DNA from: Polaribacter cellanae
GTDB lineage: Bacteria > Bacteroidota > Bacteroidia > Flavobacteriales > Flavobacteriaceae
NCBI RefSeq assembly: GCF_017569185.1
Contig: NZ_CP071869.1
Span: forward strand, 1-64,000
DNA length: 64,000 bases
Direction: 5' to 3'
Positions within the stretch are counted from its first letter, which is position 1, and each line of letters begins with the position of its first letter. The notes beneath the pieces were generated by a model. That model saw only the letters and a list, made by a program, of their open reading frames with translations. It ran no database searches and was not told the DNA's origin. Positions 25,916 through 33,150 of this stretch are shown in pieces. Both the position numbers and the translations under genes were made by a program.

Positions 25916-26399
25916 ATGAAAACTGTAACCATAAAACAGTTAAAAGACGAAATTGCTCATAAATCTACAGATGAGTTAAGGGAATTGTGTTTGCAATTAG
26001 CAAGGTTTAAAAAGGAAAATAAAGAGTTGTTGGGTTATTTATTGTTTGAATCGCATAACGAAGAAATGTATATTCAAACCATAAAAGAAGAGGTAAATGT
26101 TCTTTTTGAAGAAATAAATACCAAAAATTACTTCTACATTCGAAAGGGTGCAAGAAAAATTTTGACATTCATAAAAAAAACACATTCGTTATTCTAAGAA
26201 AAAAGAAACAGAAGTAGAATTATTGTTGTATTTCTGTAAGAAAATGAAAGAATTTAGACCTTCCATAAAAAGAAGTATGCGTTTGCAAAATACTTTTAGA
26301 ACTCAGGTAAAAATGATTAAAAGAATAATAGACAAATTGCATGAAGATTTGCAATACGATTATCAATTAGAATTAGACGAATTGTTAGAAAATGACTAA
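25916..26399 (+). pseudogene. Conserved Bacteroidota protein, frameshifted at an A8 run
   Basis: The ORF from ATG 25916 (MKTVTIKQLKDEIAHKST) stops after 93 aa at 26197. One base fewer in the run of eight A at 26173-26180 restores a frame that reads HIRYSKKKETEVELLLYFC and on to ELDELLEND with TAA at 26397-26399, giving about 161 aa. The continuation overlaps the start of the next gene (26392), as co-transcribed neighbours do. It is either a real inactivation, a slippage-controlled gene, or a sequencing error. Its function is unknown. Confidence 0.7.
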
Positions 26400-26760
26400 A
26401 CAAAGACCAGTTTTAAGTGGGTTAATTATTGAAGGAACTTCAGAAATAGAGCAGTTTCAAAATAAAACTTTGCGCCCTATTATTAAAATGCAACACGTTT
26501 TATTAATCAACTCTTTTAAAGACTATCTTCAAAAAAGGAAAGTTGATTTTGTTGTTTTATCAGACCTAAAAAGGAGAAGCAGAATTTCAAGTGTTTTTAA
26601 AACGGATAACAATTATAAAAACATCACATTAGGCTTTATTATTGGGCACTTTTCTAAAGATGAATTCGATTTCTACATCAATAATTCATCAGAAATTAAT
26701 AGAAGAATTTTACAAATTATCTCACAAAGAGTAAGAGATAGTATTGCTGAAATACTATAA
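26392..26760 (+). CDS. Conserved hypothetical protein (122 aa)
   Basis: It starts MTKQRPVLSGLIIEGTSEIEQFQ, with alternating basic and hydrophobic stretches and no signal peptide. Proteins of this kind are sometimes labelled glyoxalase in Flavobacteriaceae without visible glyoxalase motifs here. It overlaps the frameshifted gene by 8 bases (26392-26399). Confidence 0.6.
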   Translation: MTKQRPVLSGLIIEGTSEIEQFQNKTLRPIIKMQHVLLINSFKDYLQKRKVDFVVLSDLKRRSRISSVFKTDNNYKNITLGFIIGHFSKDEFDFYINNSSEINRRILQIISQRVRDSIAEIL

Positions 26761-26764
26761 AAAA

Positions 26765-26793
26765 AAGTCGCAACATTAAAAATGTAACGACTT
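26765..26793 (-). terminator. Terminator for the TerC-like gene (minus strand)
   Basis: An AAGTCG...CGACTT outer stem and ACATT/AATGT inner stem are followed on the minus strand by a run of T (A-run at 26759-26766 on the plus strand). Confidence 0.6.
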
Positions 26794-27019
26794 CTATCAA
26801 TCAACCAAAAACTTCTTATTTAGAATAATTATACTTATCGTATAAATTCACAGCCAGAAGTGCGCTGTTGAACTTTTTTTTGATATAACAAATTTAAGAT
26901 ATAAAATTGATATTTTGTTTAATAAAATGTTAAAATATTTAAACACCTAAAATGTTCTTATAGAGAAAAATAACCTTAAAGAATTGAGGCTATTTTAAAG
27001 TAATAGAATTGGAATGTTA

Positions 27020-27829
27020 TTATTTTTTTTCTGAAATCTGTTTTTCTTTTAATAATTTCTTTTGATAGCTTCCTTGAACAATATCAGTAATTACTAAAAT
27101 TGCAATTACAAAATAGAAAGTAGTTTTGCTCATTGGAACGATTTCGTTTCCAAATAATTTTATATGTGCTAAATGCCCACCCTCTGTTACCAGCATTATT
27201 CCTACAATAAATAAAATAAATAACCCAAGGACTTCGTACATTCTATTTTTTGCCAAAAATGTTGAAATTCTATCTGCTAAAAACAACATTAACAATCCAC
27301 TTGCAACAATTGCTATTGCCATAATTATAAAAGCAGTGGTTGTATTTTCTATCTCACTTGTTAAACCAATGGCTGCTAAAATTGAATCGAAAGAGAAAAC
27401 CAAATTCATTAAAACGATACTAAATATTACTGCATTCGAGCTTTTTCCTCTTTTCTTATCTACCATTTCAGAATTCTCTAAATCTTTGGTGGAAATCATG
27501 TGCCAAATTTCTTTAATTGCTGTGTAGATTATAAATCCACCACCTAAAAGAACAATAATACTATGTCCATTAAAAGCGAATTTCACAACATCTTCAATTT
27601 CTCCAGATAAAAAAGAAAATGGTTTTTGGAAATATCCAATTATAGAAACTAATAAAAATAATAGAACAATTCTTAGTACAATTGCAATTAATATGCCCAC
27701 TTTACGCACTCTTTTTTGATCTTCGAGAGGTGCTTTTTTAGATTCTAAAGAAATGTATAATAAATTATCAAAGCCTAAAACAGCTTGTAACATTACCAAC
27801 ATTAAAAGTGTAAAGATATTTTCTAACAT
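27020..27829 (-). CDS. TerC family integral membrane protein
   Basis: This 269-aa protein has seven hydrophobic helices. TerC-type acidic motifs are present: QAVLGFDNLLYISL near 16-29 and NLVFSFDSILAAIGL near 143-157. TerC proteins are linked to metal-ion (manganese) export and tellurite resistance. It stands alone. Confidence 0.9.
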   Translation of the reverse strand: MLENIFTLLMLVMLQAVLGFDNLLYISLESKKAPLEDQKRVRKVGILIAIVLRIVLLFLLVSIIGYFQKPFSFLSGEIEDVVKFAFNGHSIIVLLGGGFIIYTAIKEIWHMISTKDLENSEMVDKKRGKSSNAVIFSIVLMNLVFSFDSILAAIGLTSEIENTTTAFIIMAIAIVASGLLMLFLADRISTFLAKNRMYEVLGLFILFIVGIMLVTEGGHLAHIKLFGNEIVPMSKTTFYFVIAILVITDIVQGSYQKKLLKEKQISEKK

Positions 27830-28021
27830 TTTCTTGGTTTTTTATAGATGGTTTCAAAGATATTTGGAATGGTTTAGATGTGCAAATAGAAGTCTTTTTT
27901 AATTCCTTTTTTTAGAAGGAACTTTTAAAGTAGGGAGTTTCAGTCATAGTTTTCAGTAGCAGTTATTAGTTACTAAACTTTGTGTTTTTTCTAGAAAAAA
28001 AATAAACATACAAAGCGCAAC

Positions 28022-28040
28022 CATCTGTAAAATCCGTATC
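28022..28040. repeat. Dispersed repeat, AATCCGTA type
   Basis: CATCTGTAAAATCCGTATC matches the repeat family also at 1966-1985 and 36301-36330. It lies in the 237-base gap between the TerC and TSUP genes, which shows no gene. Confidence 0.4.
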
Positions 28041-28066
28041 AAAAAAAAATCGTGTAAAAAAACAAG

Positions 28067-28834
28067 CTAAAACAAATACTTAATTAAAATACGAACACTT
28101 ACAAAAGCAATCAAAATAGCAGTCGCTTTTTTAAGCTGAATAGGAGTAAAGTAAGTATTGCTAAGCCTGCTTCCAATTTGTCCGCCAATAAAAACGGTAA
28201 TTAATAAGATGTAAGTCAAGTTCCAATCGACATAAAAATCAGGATTCGAATATTGCCCTAACAAACCTGCAATTGAATTCACTAAAATAAAAAAGCTTGC
28301 AGTTGCCGCTATTTTTTTAGGAGTATCCCAATTTGTAAGATGTAAAAGAGGTGCTAAAAAAATACCACCACCAATACCAACCATTCCAGAAATAAAACCA
28401 ATAATTCCACCAAAACTGGCATTTTTAGCTGTGTTTTGTTTTTTTATTTTTTCTTCGGAAGAAATAATTCGTTTAGAAATCCACATGGTTATTGCTGCAA
28501 AAAGAAGTGTAATTCCTAAAAGAATAAAAAAGAATTGCTGACTAATCTTTAAAAAACCACCTAAATAAGCCAAAGGAATACTCGTTAAAACGAGTGGGAG
28601 TATTTTTTTAAAATCTATTTTTTTCTGCTGATAAAACAAAAATACATTTCCAGAAACCACTATAATGTTACAAAAAAGAGCAGTTGCTCTAATTTGTGTA
28701 AATACAACTCCTGTTAAAGCAAGAATTGCTAAATAGCTGGATCCACCACCAAAACCTACAGATGAATACAAAATAGCGACTGTAAAAAAAAGTATTATAA
28801 TATGGTAGTTCGCAAAAATTGTTTCTAAAATCAT
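28067..28834 (-). CDS. TSUP family permease (sulfite exporter TauE/SafE)
   Basis: This 255-aa protein has about eight helices. The two family repeats are visible: YSSVGFGGGSSYLAIL near 20 and GFISGMVGIGGGIFLAPLL near 146. I chose ATG 28834; the upstream in-frame TTG (28855) lies inside the -7 promoter element. The substrate is an organosulfur or sulfite-type anion by family, not determined here. Confidence 0.9.
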   Translation of the reverse strand: MILETIFANYHIIILFFTVAILYSSVGFGGGSSYLAILALTGVVFTQIRATALFCNIIVVSGNVFLFYQQKKIDFKKILPLVLTSIPLAYLGGFLKISQQFFFILLGITLLFAAITMWISKRIISSEEKIKKQNTAKNASFGGIIGFISGMVGIGGGIFLAPLLHLTNWDTPKKIAATASFFILVNSIAGLLGQYSNPDFYVDWNLTYILLITVFIGGQIGSRLSNTYFTPIQLKKATAILIAFVSVRILIKYLF

Positions 28835-28852
28835 ACTTGAGTTTATACAGAA

Positions 28853-28860
28853 CAAATATA
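28853..28860 (-). promoter_or_regulatory. -7 promoter element of the TSUP gene
   Basis: TATATTTG on the minus strand fits TAnnTTTG and lies 18 bases before the ATG at 28834. Confidence 0.5.
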
Positions 28861-28879
28861 ATTGATAAAAAGAGGATAC

Positions 28880-29045
28880 TTATTTTTTAGAAAAAGATTT
28901 TTTGAATTGTTTCGGAGTTATCAATTCCGTTTTTTTAATTGTCTATTAAAATAACTAGTGTTATTAAAATCTGCTTTAAAAGCTATTTCACAAATTCTTA
29001 ATTGACTTTGATTTTTTAATAAAATCAAACGAGTGTAAATTGGGA
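28880..29045 (-). pseudogene. AraC-family regulator C-terminus, remnant
   Basis: On the minus strand the frame reads RLILLKNQSQLRICEIAFKA, then DFNNTSYFNRQLKKR, which is the HTH_18 domain of AraC regulators. One base shift then continues LITPKQFKKSFSKK and a stop at 28880. No N-terminal part remains upstream. It is a decayed fragment in the 880-base gap before tRNA-Pro. Confidence 0.75.
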
Positions 29046-29374
29046 ATTCTCATTTAAATTTTTTGTTTTTACTCAATAAATTCAGTGCTTTCGGGTTGGT
29101 TGTCAGAAGGCCTGATAATAAAAAAAAAATGACTACAAATGGCTCTTATTTAGAGAGAAACATATTTCAAGAAAGTTTCTCTACTCTTAAAGATTCTCAT
29201 AGAATTACCAAAGGAAACATCAAATTCACTTTAAGAATTATTGTTCCTTACCCTTTCAGCAGTAATAAGCTTGGTCTTTAATAAAAAGAGTTTGGTAAAT
29301 TAAAGGTTGATTGGTTGCGAAAATTTCATCTTTACGCATCAGAAACTCCTTCTCACGACGCTTTAGGTGTTTTT
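29046..29374. other. Decayed sequence in the gap before tRNA-Pro
   Basis: It contains a 72-codon open frame on the plus strand (29063-29281, non-ATG start) that I do not recognise. Some frames look protein-like in both directions, as in broken mobile DNA. Nothing can be named. Confidence 0.35.
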
Positions 29375-29527
29375 TTAGTGTTTTAGATTCCAAAATTTTT
29401 TCAAAATGTTTATAAATTTTGCAACCTCAATTTCCACTCGTACCAAGGGAGATGTTATTGCTTTTCCGTTTTTAGCTTTAGATATTTTTAGCCAAAACAG
29501 GATACTGAAAGTGATGGAAGTTTTCAT
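29375..29527 (-). pseudogene. Tyrosine-integrase N-terminal fragment
   Basis: A 50-codon frame begins MKTSITFSILFWLKISKAKN-GKA and stops at 29375. This resembles the first arm-binding segment of Bacteroidota tyrosine recombinases (MKTTFSILFYLKKSK...NGKA pattern). The catalytic domain is absent. It lies at the 3' side of tRNA-Pro, where such elements integrate. Identification rests on 40 residues. Confidence 0.45.
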
Positions 29528-29680
29528 AATTTATCGTCACTAAATTTGTTAAACAATTATTTAATACGAAAGTTAAATTAATATAATTCGGTTACTTTTT
29601 TTGCTTTATTAAATTGAGTAATCGAATAGGTCACTTATTTGTTTAAATTCAGTCAAGTTTTACCATTATCTAAAAACCAC

Positions 29681-29714
29681 AAAACCTTTATAATCTTAAG
29701 ATTATAAAGGTTTT
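29681..29714. terminator. Perfect palindrome terminator behind tRNA-Pro
   Basis: AAAACCTTTATAATCTT followed at once by its exact reverse complement gives a 34-base palindrome with T/A runs at both ends. It lies 24 bases beyond the 3' end of the tRNA gene. Confidence 0.75.
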
Positions 29715-29737
29715 AAACTTAATTAATAATTAAATTG

Positions 29738-29812
29738 TCGGGGTGGCAGGATTCGAACCTGCGACCTCCTCGTCCCAAACGAGGCGCGATAACCGGGCTA
29801 CGCTACACCCCG
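29738..29812 (-). tRNA. tRNA-Pro (anticodon TGG)
   Basis: On the minus strand the acceptor CGGGGTG pairs with CACCCCG, followed by discriminator A at 29738. The anticodon arm CCTCG-TTTGGGA-CGAGG gives anticodon TGG, and the T arm contains GGTTCGAATCC. The length is 75 and the CCA end is not encoded. Confidence 0.95.
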
Positions 29813-29897
29813 AAAAATGATTGCTCATTTAAGGACTGCAAATATAGAATAATATTTATATATTGTAATAATTTTTTTAATTTAATTCTCAATAAAA

Positions 29898-30986
29898 ATG
29901 AAATATTCTTATCTCTTATTAATCAGTTTTTTAATGTTGTTTTTTTCTTGTTCTTCGCAAGAATCAAAAAATAAGAACTACGAAATTGTGGTTGCAGATC
30001 TAAGCATTCCTTGGGGATTTACCTTTTTGCCAGATAATTCAATTTTAATTACTGAGAAAGAAGGACAATTAATTCATTTTAAAAAAGGAAAAAAAACTGA
30101 AATTAAAGGAATGCCAAAAGTTACGCTTCGCGGACAAGGAGGTTTAATGGATATTGAATTGCACCCAAATTTTAAAAAAAATAATCGAATTTATTTTACA
30201 TACGCTTCTTCTGAAGGAGAAGGAAAAGGAGCAAATACAACCTTAATGAGTGCTGAATTGAAGAATAACAAGCTCATAAATAAAAAAGTATTGTATAAGG
30301 CAATACCTAATACCAGAAAAGGACAGCATTTTGGTTCAAGAATAGTTTTTGATAAACAAAATTACGTATATTTTAGTGTAGGAGATAGAGGAAATAGAGA
30401 TAAAAATCCGCAAGATATCACCAGAGATGGAGGTAAAATTTATAGATTGAACGACGATGGAACTATACCAAAAGACAATCCGTTTGTAAATGAAGAAAAT
30501 GCTAAAAAGGCAATTTTTAGTTATGGACACAGGAATCCTCAAGGAATGGAAATAAACCCGTTTACGAATGAAATTTGGTCACACGAACATGGTCCAAAAG
30601 GTGGAGACGAAATTAATATCATTAAAAAAGGAAAAAATTATGGTTGGCCAGTAATTAGTTACGGAGTTAATTATTCTGGAACTAAGTTCACAGAAATCAC
30701 TAAAAAAGAAGGTATGGAGCAACCTTTGCATTATTGGACACCTTCAATTGCGCCTAGTGGAATGGCTTTTGTAAATTCCGATAAATATCTAAAATGGAAA
30801 GGAAATTTATTAGTAGGCTCTTTAAAATTTCAATACATTACTGTTTGTGCTTTAAAAAATGGAAAAGTGATAAAGGAAGAGAAAATTTTAGAAGAATTAG
30901 GAAGAGTTCGTTCCATAGAACAAGGAAAAGATGGTTATTTGTATGCTGGAATTGAAGGTGTAGGGATTGTGAGAATTAATCCGTAA
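29898..30986 (+). CDS. PQQ-dependent sugar dehydrogenase (aldose type), lipoprotein
   Basis: This 362-aa protein has lipobox LFFSC (Cys at about 18), so it is a lipoprotein exported across the inner membrane. The soluble aldose dehydrogenase fold is shown by SIPWGFTFLPD, GQGGLMDIELHPNF, SVGDRGNRDKNPQ, YGHRNPQGMEINP and EHGPKGGDEIN. It oxidises sugars with PQQ and may pass electrons to the cytochrome encoded 9 bases downstream. No PQQ synthesis genes are in the window. Confidence 0.92.
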   Translation: MKYSYLLLISFLMLFFSCSSQESKNKNYEIVVADLSIPWGFTFLPDNSILITEKEGQLIHFKKGKKTEIKGMPKVTLRGQGGLMDIELHPNFKKNNRIYFTYASSEGEGKGANTTLMSAELKNNKLINKKVLYKAIPNTRKGQHFGSRIVFDKQNYVYFSVGDRGNRDKNPQDITRDGGKIYRLNDDGTIPKDNPFVNEENAKKAIFSYGHRNPQGMEINPFTNEIWSHEHGPKGGDEINIIKKGKNYGWPVISYGVNYSGTKFTEITKKEGMEQPLHYWTPSIAPSGMAFVNSDKYLKWKGNLLVGSLKFQYITVCALKNGKVIKEEKILEELGRVRSIEQGKDGYLYAGIEGVGIVRINP

Positions 30987-30995
30987 TTAATTAAT

Positions 30996-31424
30996 ATGAA
31001 GAAAGTAGGAATTGTAATTATATTTAATTTTTTAATATTTTCATTTCAAACTAAAAATGATTTTTATAGTGCTGTAGATCAGGATTTAAAATTTGCAGAA
31101 AGTATTAAAAGAGGTAAAGAGATTTATGAAGATATGTGTGTTTCTTGTCATTCTACAAATGGAGAAGGAAAACGAAAAGTATATCCACCCTTGGCGAAAT
31201 CAGATTATTTAATAGAAAAAAGAGAAGCAAGCATTAGAGCGATAAAATTTGGTTTAAGAGGTAAGATTACTGTCAATGGAATTCAATACAAAAGAAGAAT
31301 GGCAAGGTTAGGTTTAGATAATGGTGAAGTTGCAGATGTGATGAATTATATTACCAATTCTTGGGGAAATAAAAATGATAAAATGATTACTATAAAAGAA
31401 GTTGAATCTGTTTCTAAAAAGTAA
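30996..31424 (+). CDS. c-type cytochrome (class I, monoheme)
   Basis: This 142-aa protein has a signal-like N-terminus. The heme site CVSCH (about 47-51) is followed by the KVYPPLAKSDYL segment, and MARLGLDNGEVADVMNYI supplies the Met ligand region. It is encoded directly behind the PQQ-type dehydrogenase and is its likely electron acceptor. Confidence 0.92.
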   Translation: MKKVGIVIIFNFLIFSFQTKNDFYSAVDQDLKFAESIKRGKEIYEDMCVSCHSTNGEGKRKVYPPLAKSDYLIEKREASIRAIKFGLRGKITVNGIQYKRRMARLGLDNGEVADVMNYITNSWGNKNDKMITIKEVESVSKK

Positions 31425-31514
31425 ATATTACTTCAATAAACAATCCATCAATTTTTGTTATTAACTAATTATAATTATTCATAAGGAAAAGTGGCATAAA
31501 TAAATCTAAAAAAT

Positions 31515-31522
31515 TAGATTTG
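31515..31522 (+). promoter_or_regulatory. -7 promoter element of trxB
   Basis: TAGATTTG matches TAnnTTTG and lies 24 bases before the likely ATG at 31547. Confidence 0.5.
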
Positions 31523-31546
31523 TAGTCAAATTTTTCAATGCTAATT

Positions 31547-32494
31547 ATGTCAGAAAATATAGAAAAAATAAAATGCTTAATTATTGGTTCAGGACCTGCA
31601 GGTTATACAGCCGCAATTTATGCTGCAAGAGCAGATATGAAGCCAGTAATGTACACAGGAATGCAAATGGGAGGTCAATTAACTACGACTACAGAAGTTG
31701 ATAATTTTCCAGGTTATGCAGAGGGTACAGATGGAACTGCAATGATGGAAGATCTAAAAAAGCAAGCAGAACGTTTTGGAACAGAAGTACGTTTTGGTTT
31801 GGTTACAAAAGTAGATTTAAGTGAAGAAATTGGTGGAATTCACAAAATTGTTGTCGACGAAAACAAACACATTGAGGCTGAAACTGTAATTATTTCTACA
31901 GGAGCAACTGCAAAATATTTAGGTTTAGAAAGCGAGCAACGTTTAATTGGTGGTGGAGTTTCGGCTTGTGCAACTTGCGACGGATTTTTCTACAAAGGAC
32001 AAGATGTTGTAGTTGTTGGAGCAGGAGATACAGCAGCAGAAGAAGCTACTTATTTGGCTAATATTTGTAGTAAAGTTACTGTTTTAGTACGTAAAGATTA
32101 TATGAAAGCATCGAAAGCAATGCAACACAGAGTAAATAAAACTAAGAATATTGAAGTGTTGTACAACACAGAAATAGAGGAGGTTTTAGGAACAAATGTG
32201 GTGGAAGGTGTTAGAGCTATTAATAATCAAACCAAAGAAACTTTTGAAATTTCTGTAACTGGAGTTTTTATCGCGATTGGGCATACACCAAATTCCGATT
32301 TGTTTAAAGGGGTTTTAGATATGGATGAAACAGGCTATTTAATCACGAAAGGAAAAACCACAAAAACGAACTTGCCTGGAGTTTTTGCAGCTGGAGATAT
32401 CCAAGATAAAGAATACAGACAAGCAGTAACTGCAGCAGGTACAGGTTGTATGGCTGCTTTAGATGCAGAACGTTATTTAGGTGCTTTAGAGTAA
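31547..32494 (+). CDS. trxB: Thioredoxin-disulfide reductase
   Basis: This FAD/NADPH enzyme reduces thioredoxin. The FAD motif GSGPAGYTAAIYAAR is near 14-28, the active-site CATC is at about 141-144 followed by DGFF, and the NADPH motif is GAGDTAAEEA. C-terminal GDIQDKEYRQAVTAAGTGC binds FAD. I prefer ATG 31547 (MSENIEK); an in-frame ATG lies three codons upstream at 31538. Confidence 0.97.
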   Translation: MSENIEKIKCLIIGSGPAGYTAAIYAARADMKPVMYTGMQMGGQLTTTTEVDNFPGYAEGTDGTAMMEDLKKQAERFGTEVRFGLVTKVDLSEEIGGIHKIVVDENKHIEAETVIISTGATAKYLGLESEQRLIGGGVSACATCDGFFYKGQDVVVVGAGDTAAEEATYLANICSKVTVLVRKDYMKASKAMQHRVNKTKNIEVLYNTEIEEVLGTNVVEGVRAINNQTKETFEISVTGVFIAIGHTPNSDLFKGVLDMDETGYLITKGKTTKTNLPGVFAAGDIQDKEYRQAVTAAGTGCMAALDAERYLGALE

Positions 32495-32515
32495 ATTTTC
32501 TAAATAAATTGATAT

Positions 32516-32547
32516 AAAAAAGAGATTGCGAAAGCAATCTCTTTTTT
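32516..32547 (+). terminator. Terminator of trxB
   Basis: AAGAGATTGC-GAAA-GCAATCTCTT stem-loop is flanked by A and T runs: a canonical intrinsic terminator 22 bases after the stop codon. Confidence 0.9.
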
Positions 32548-32596
32548 GTTTGTGCTAATTCTATAAAATAGAAGTTTATAATAAATCCGAAAGCTA

Positions 32597-32632
32597 ATTA
32601 TGGATTCCTATTTTTACAGGAATGACAGTTAA
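32597..32632. repeat. Dispersed palindromic repeat (GGATTCCT...AGGAATGACAG)
   Basis: TGGATTCCTATTTTTACAGG continues with AATGACAG. It resembles the inverted repeats with GATTCCTG and CAGGAATGACA ends that are scattered in flavobacterial intergenic DNA. Here it is slightly decayed. Confidence 0.45.
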
Positions 32633-33079
32633 TTAAGCGTTCACAGAAGCTTTCATTGATTTTCTGTAAGTAAAAGAATTGAAAATATTTCTTTTTCCGA
32701 AATTATTCATAGATTTTGCGTTTACGAATTTTCCGAATAAAGTTTTACTCACACCAAAGTATTCGTAAGAATTTCCGTCCGTAAAAGTAACTTCTAATAA
32801 CATACTTTTATGATGCCAATCTGCTACTTGAAACTCGGTAATTGTTTTTTTGTAAGCGTCTAAATTTGCTTCCTTTGTTTCAGGAGCAATACTTACTAAA
32901 AAGTGATAACCATCAATTATTTCTGTACTTTTAAGTTCTGCTGCTGCTTTTTTATCTTCATCCTGAAATTTATCTGGATGCCATTCTTTAACCAAACCTC
33001 TATAAGTAGTTTTTAATTCTTTCAAATTAATGGATCCTTCAACTTTAAAAAGTTTTTTATATTGTTTTATACGCTTCAT
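32633..33079 (-). CDS. J-domain protein with a KTSC-type C-terminus
   Basis: This 148-aa protein has an N-terminal J domain (about 3-65) with the HPD motif in VKEWHPDKFQDE, so it would stimulate a DnaK-type chaperone. The C-terminal part (about 85-140; DWHHKSMLLEVTF, SYEYFGVSKTLFGKF) matches the KTSC pattern. The client is unknown. Confidence 0.85.
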   Translation of the reverse strand: MKRIKQYKKLFKVEGSINLKELKTTYRGLVKEWHPDKFQDEDKKAAAELKSTEIIDGYHFLVSIAPETKEANLDAYKKTITEFQVADWHHKSMLLEVTFTDGNSYEYFGVSKTLFGKFVNAKSMNNFGKRNIFNSFTYRKSMKASVNA

Positions 33080-33150
33080 TATAATGTTTTCAAATTGCCT
33101 GCAAAAGTACTGATAAAAAAGAGATTAGATGTTTTAGAATATTTGTTTTT

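Noticed and set aside
27126..27527. 133-codon frame antisense to the TerC gene
   Set aside because: Mirror of a membrane protein's codon bias; no independent signals.
29063..29281. 72-codon frame on the plus strand in the gap
   Set aside because: Non-ATG start, no recognisable domain, surrounded by decayed fragments.
29735..29974. 79-codon frame on the plus strand
   Set aside because: Antisense to tRNA-Pro and overlapping the sugar dehydrogenase start.
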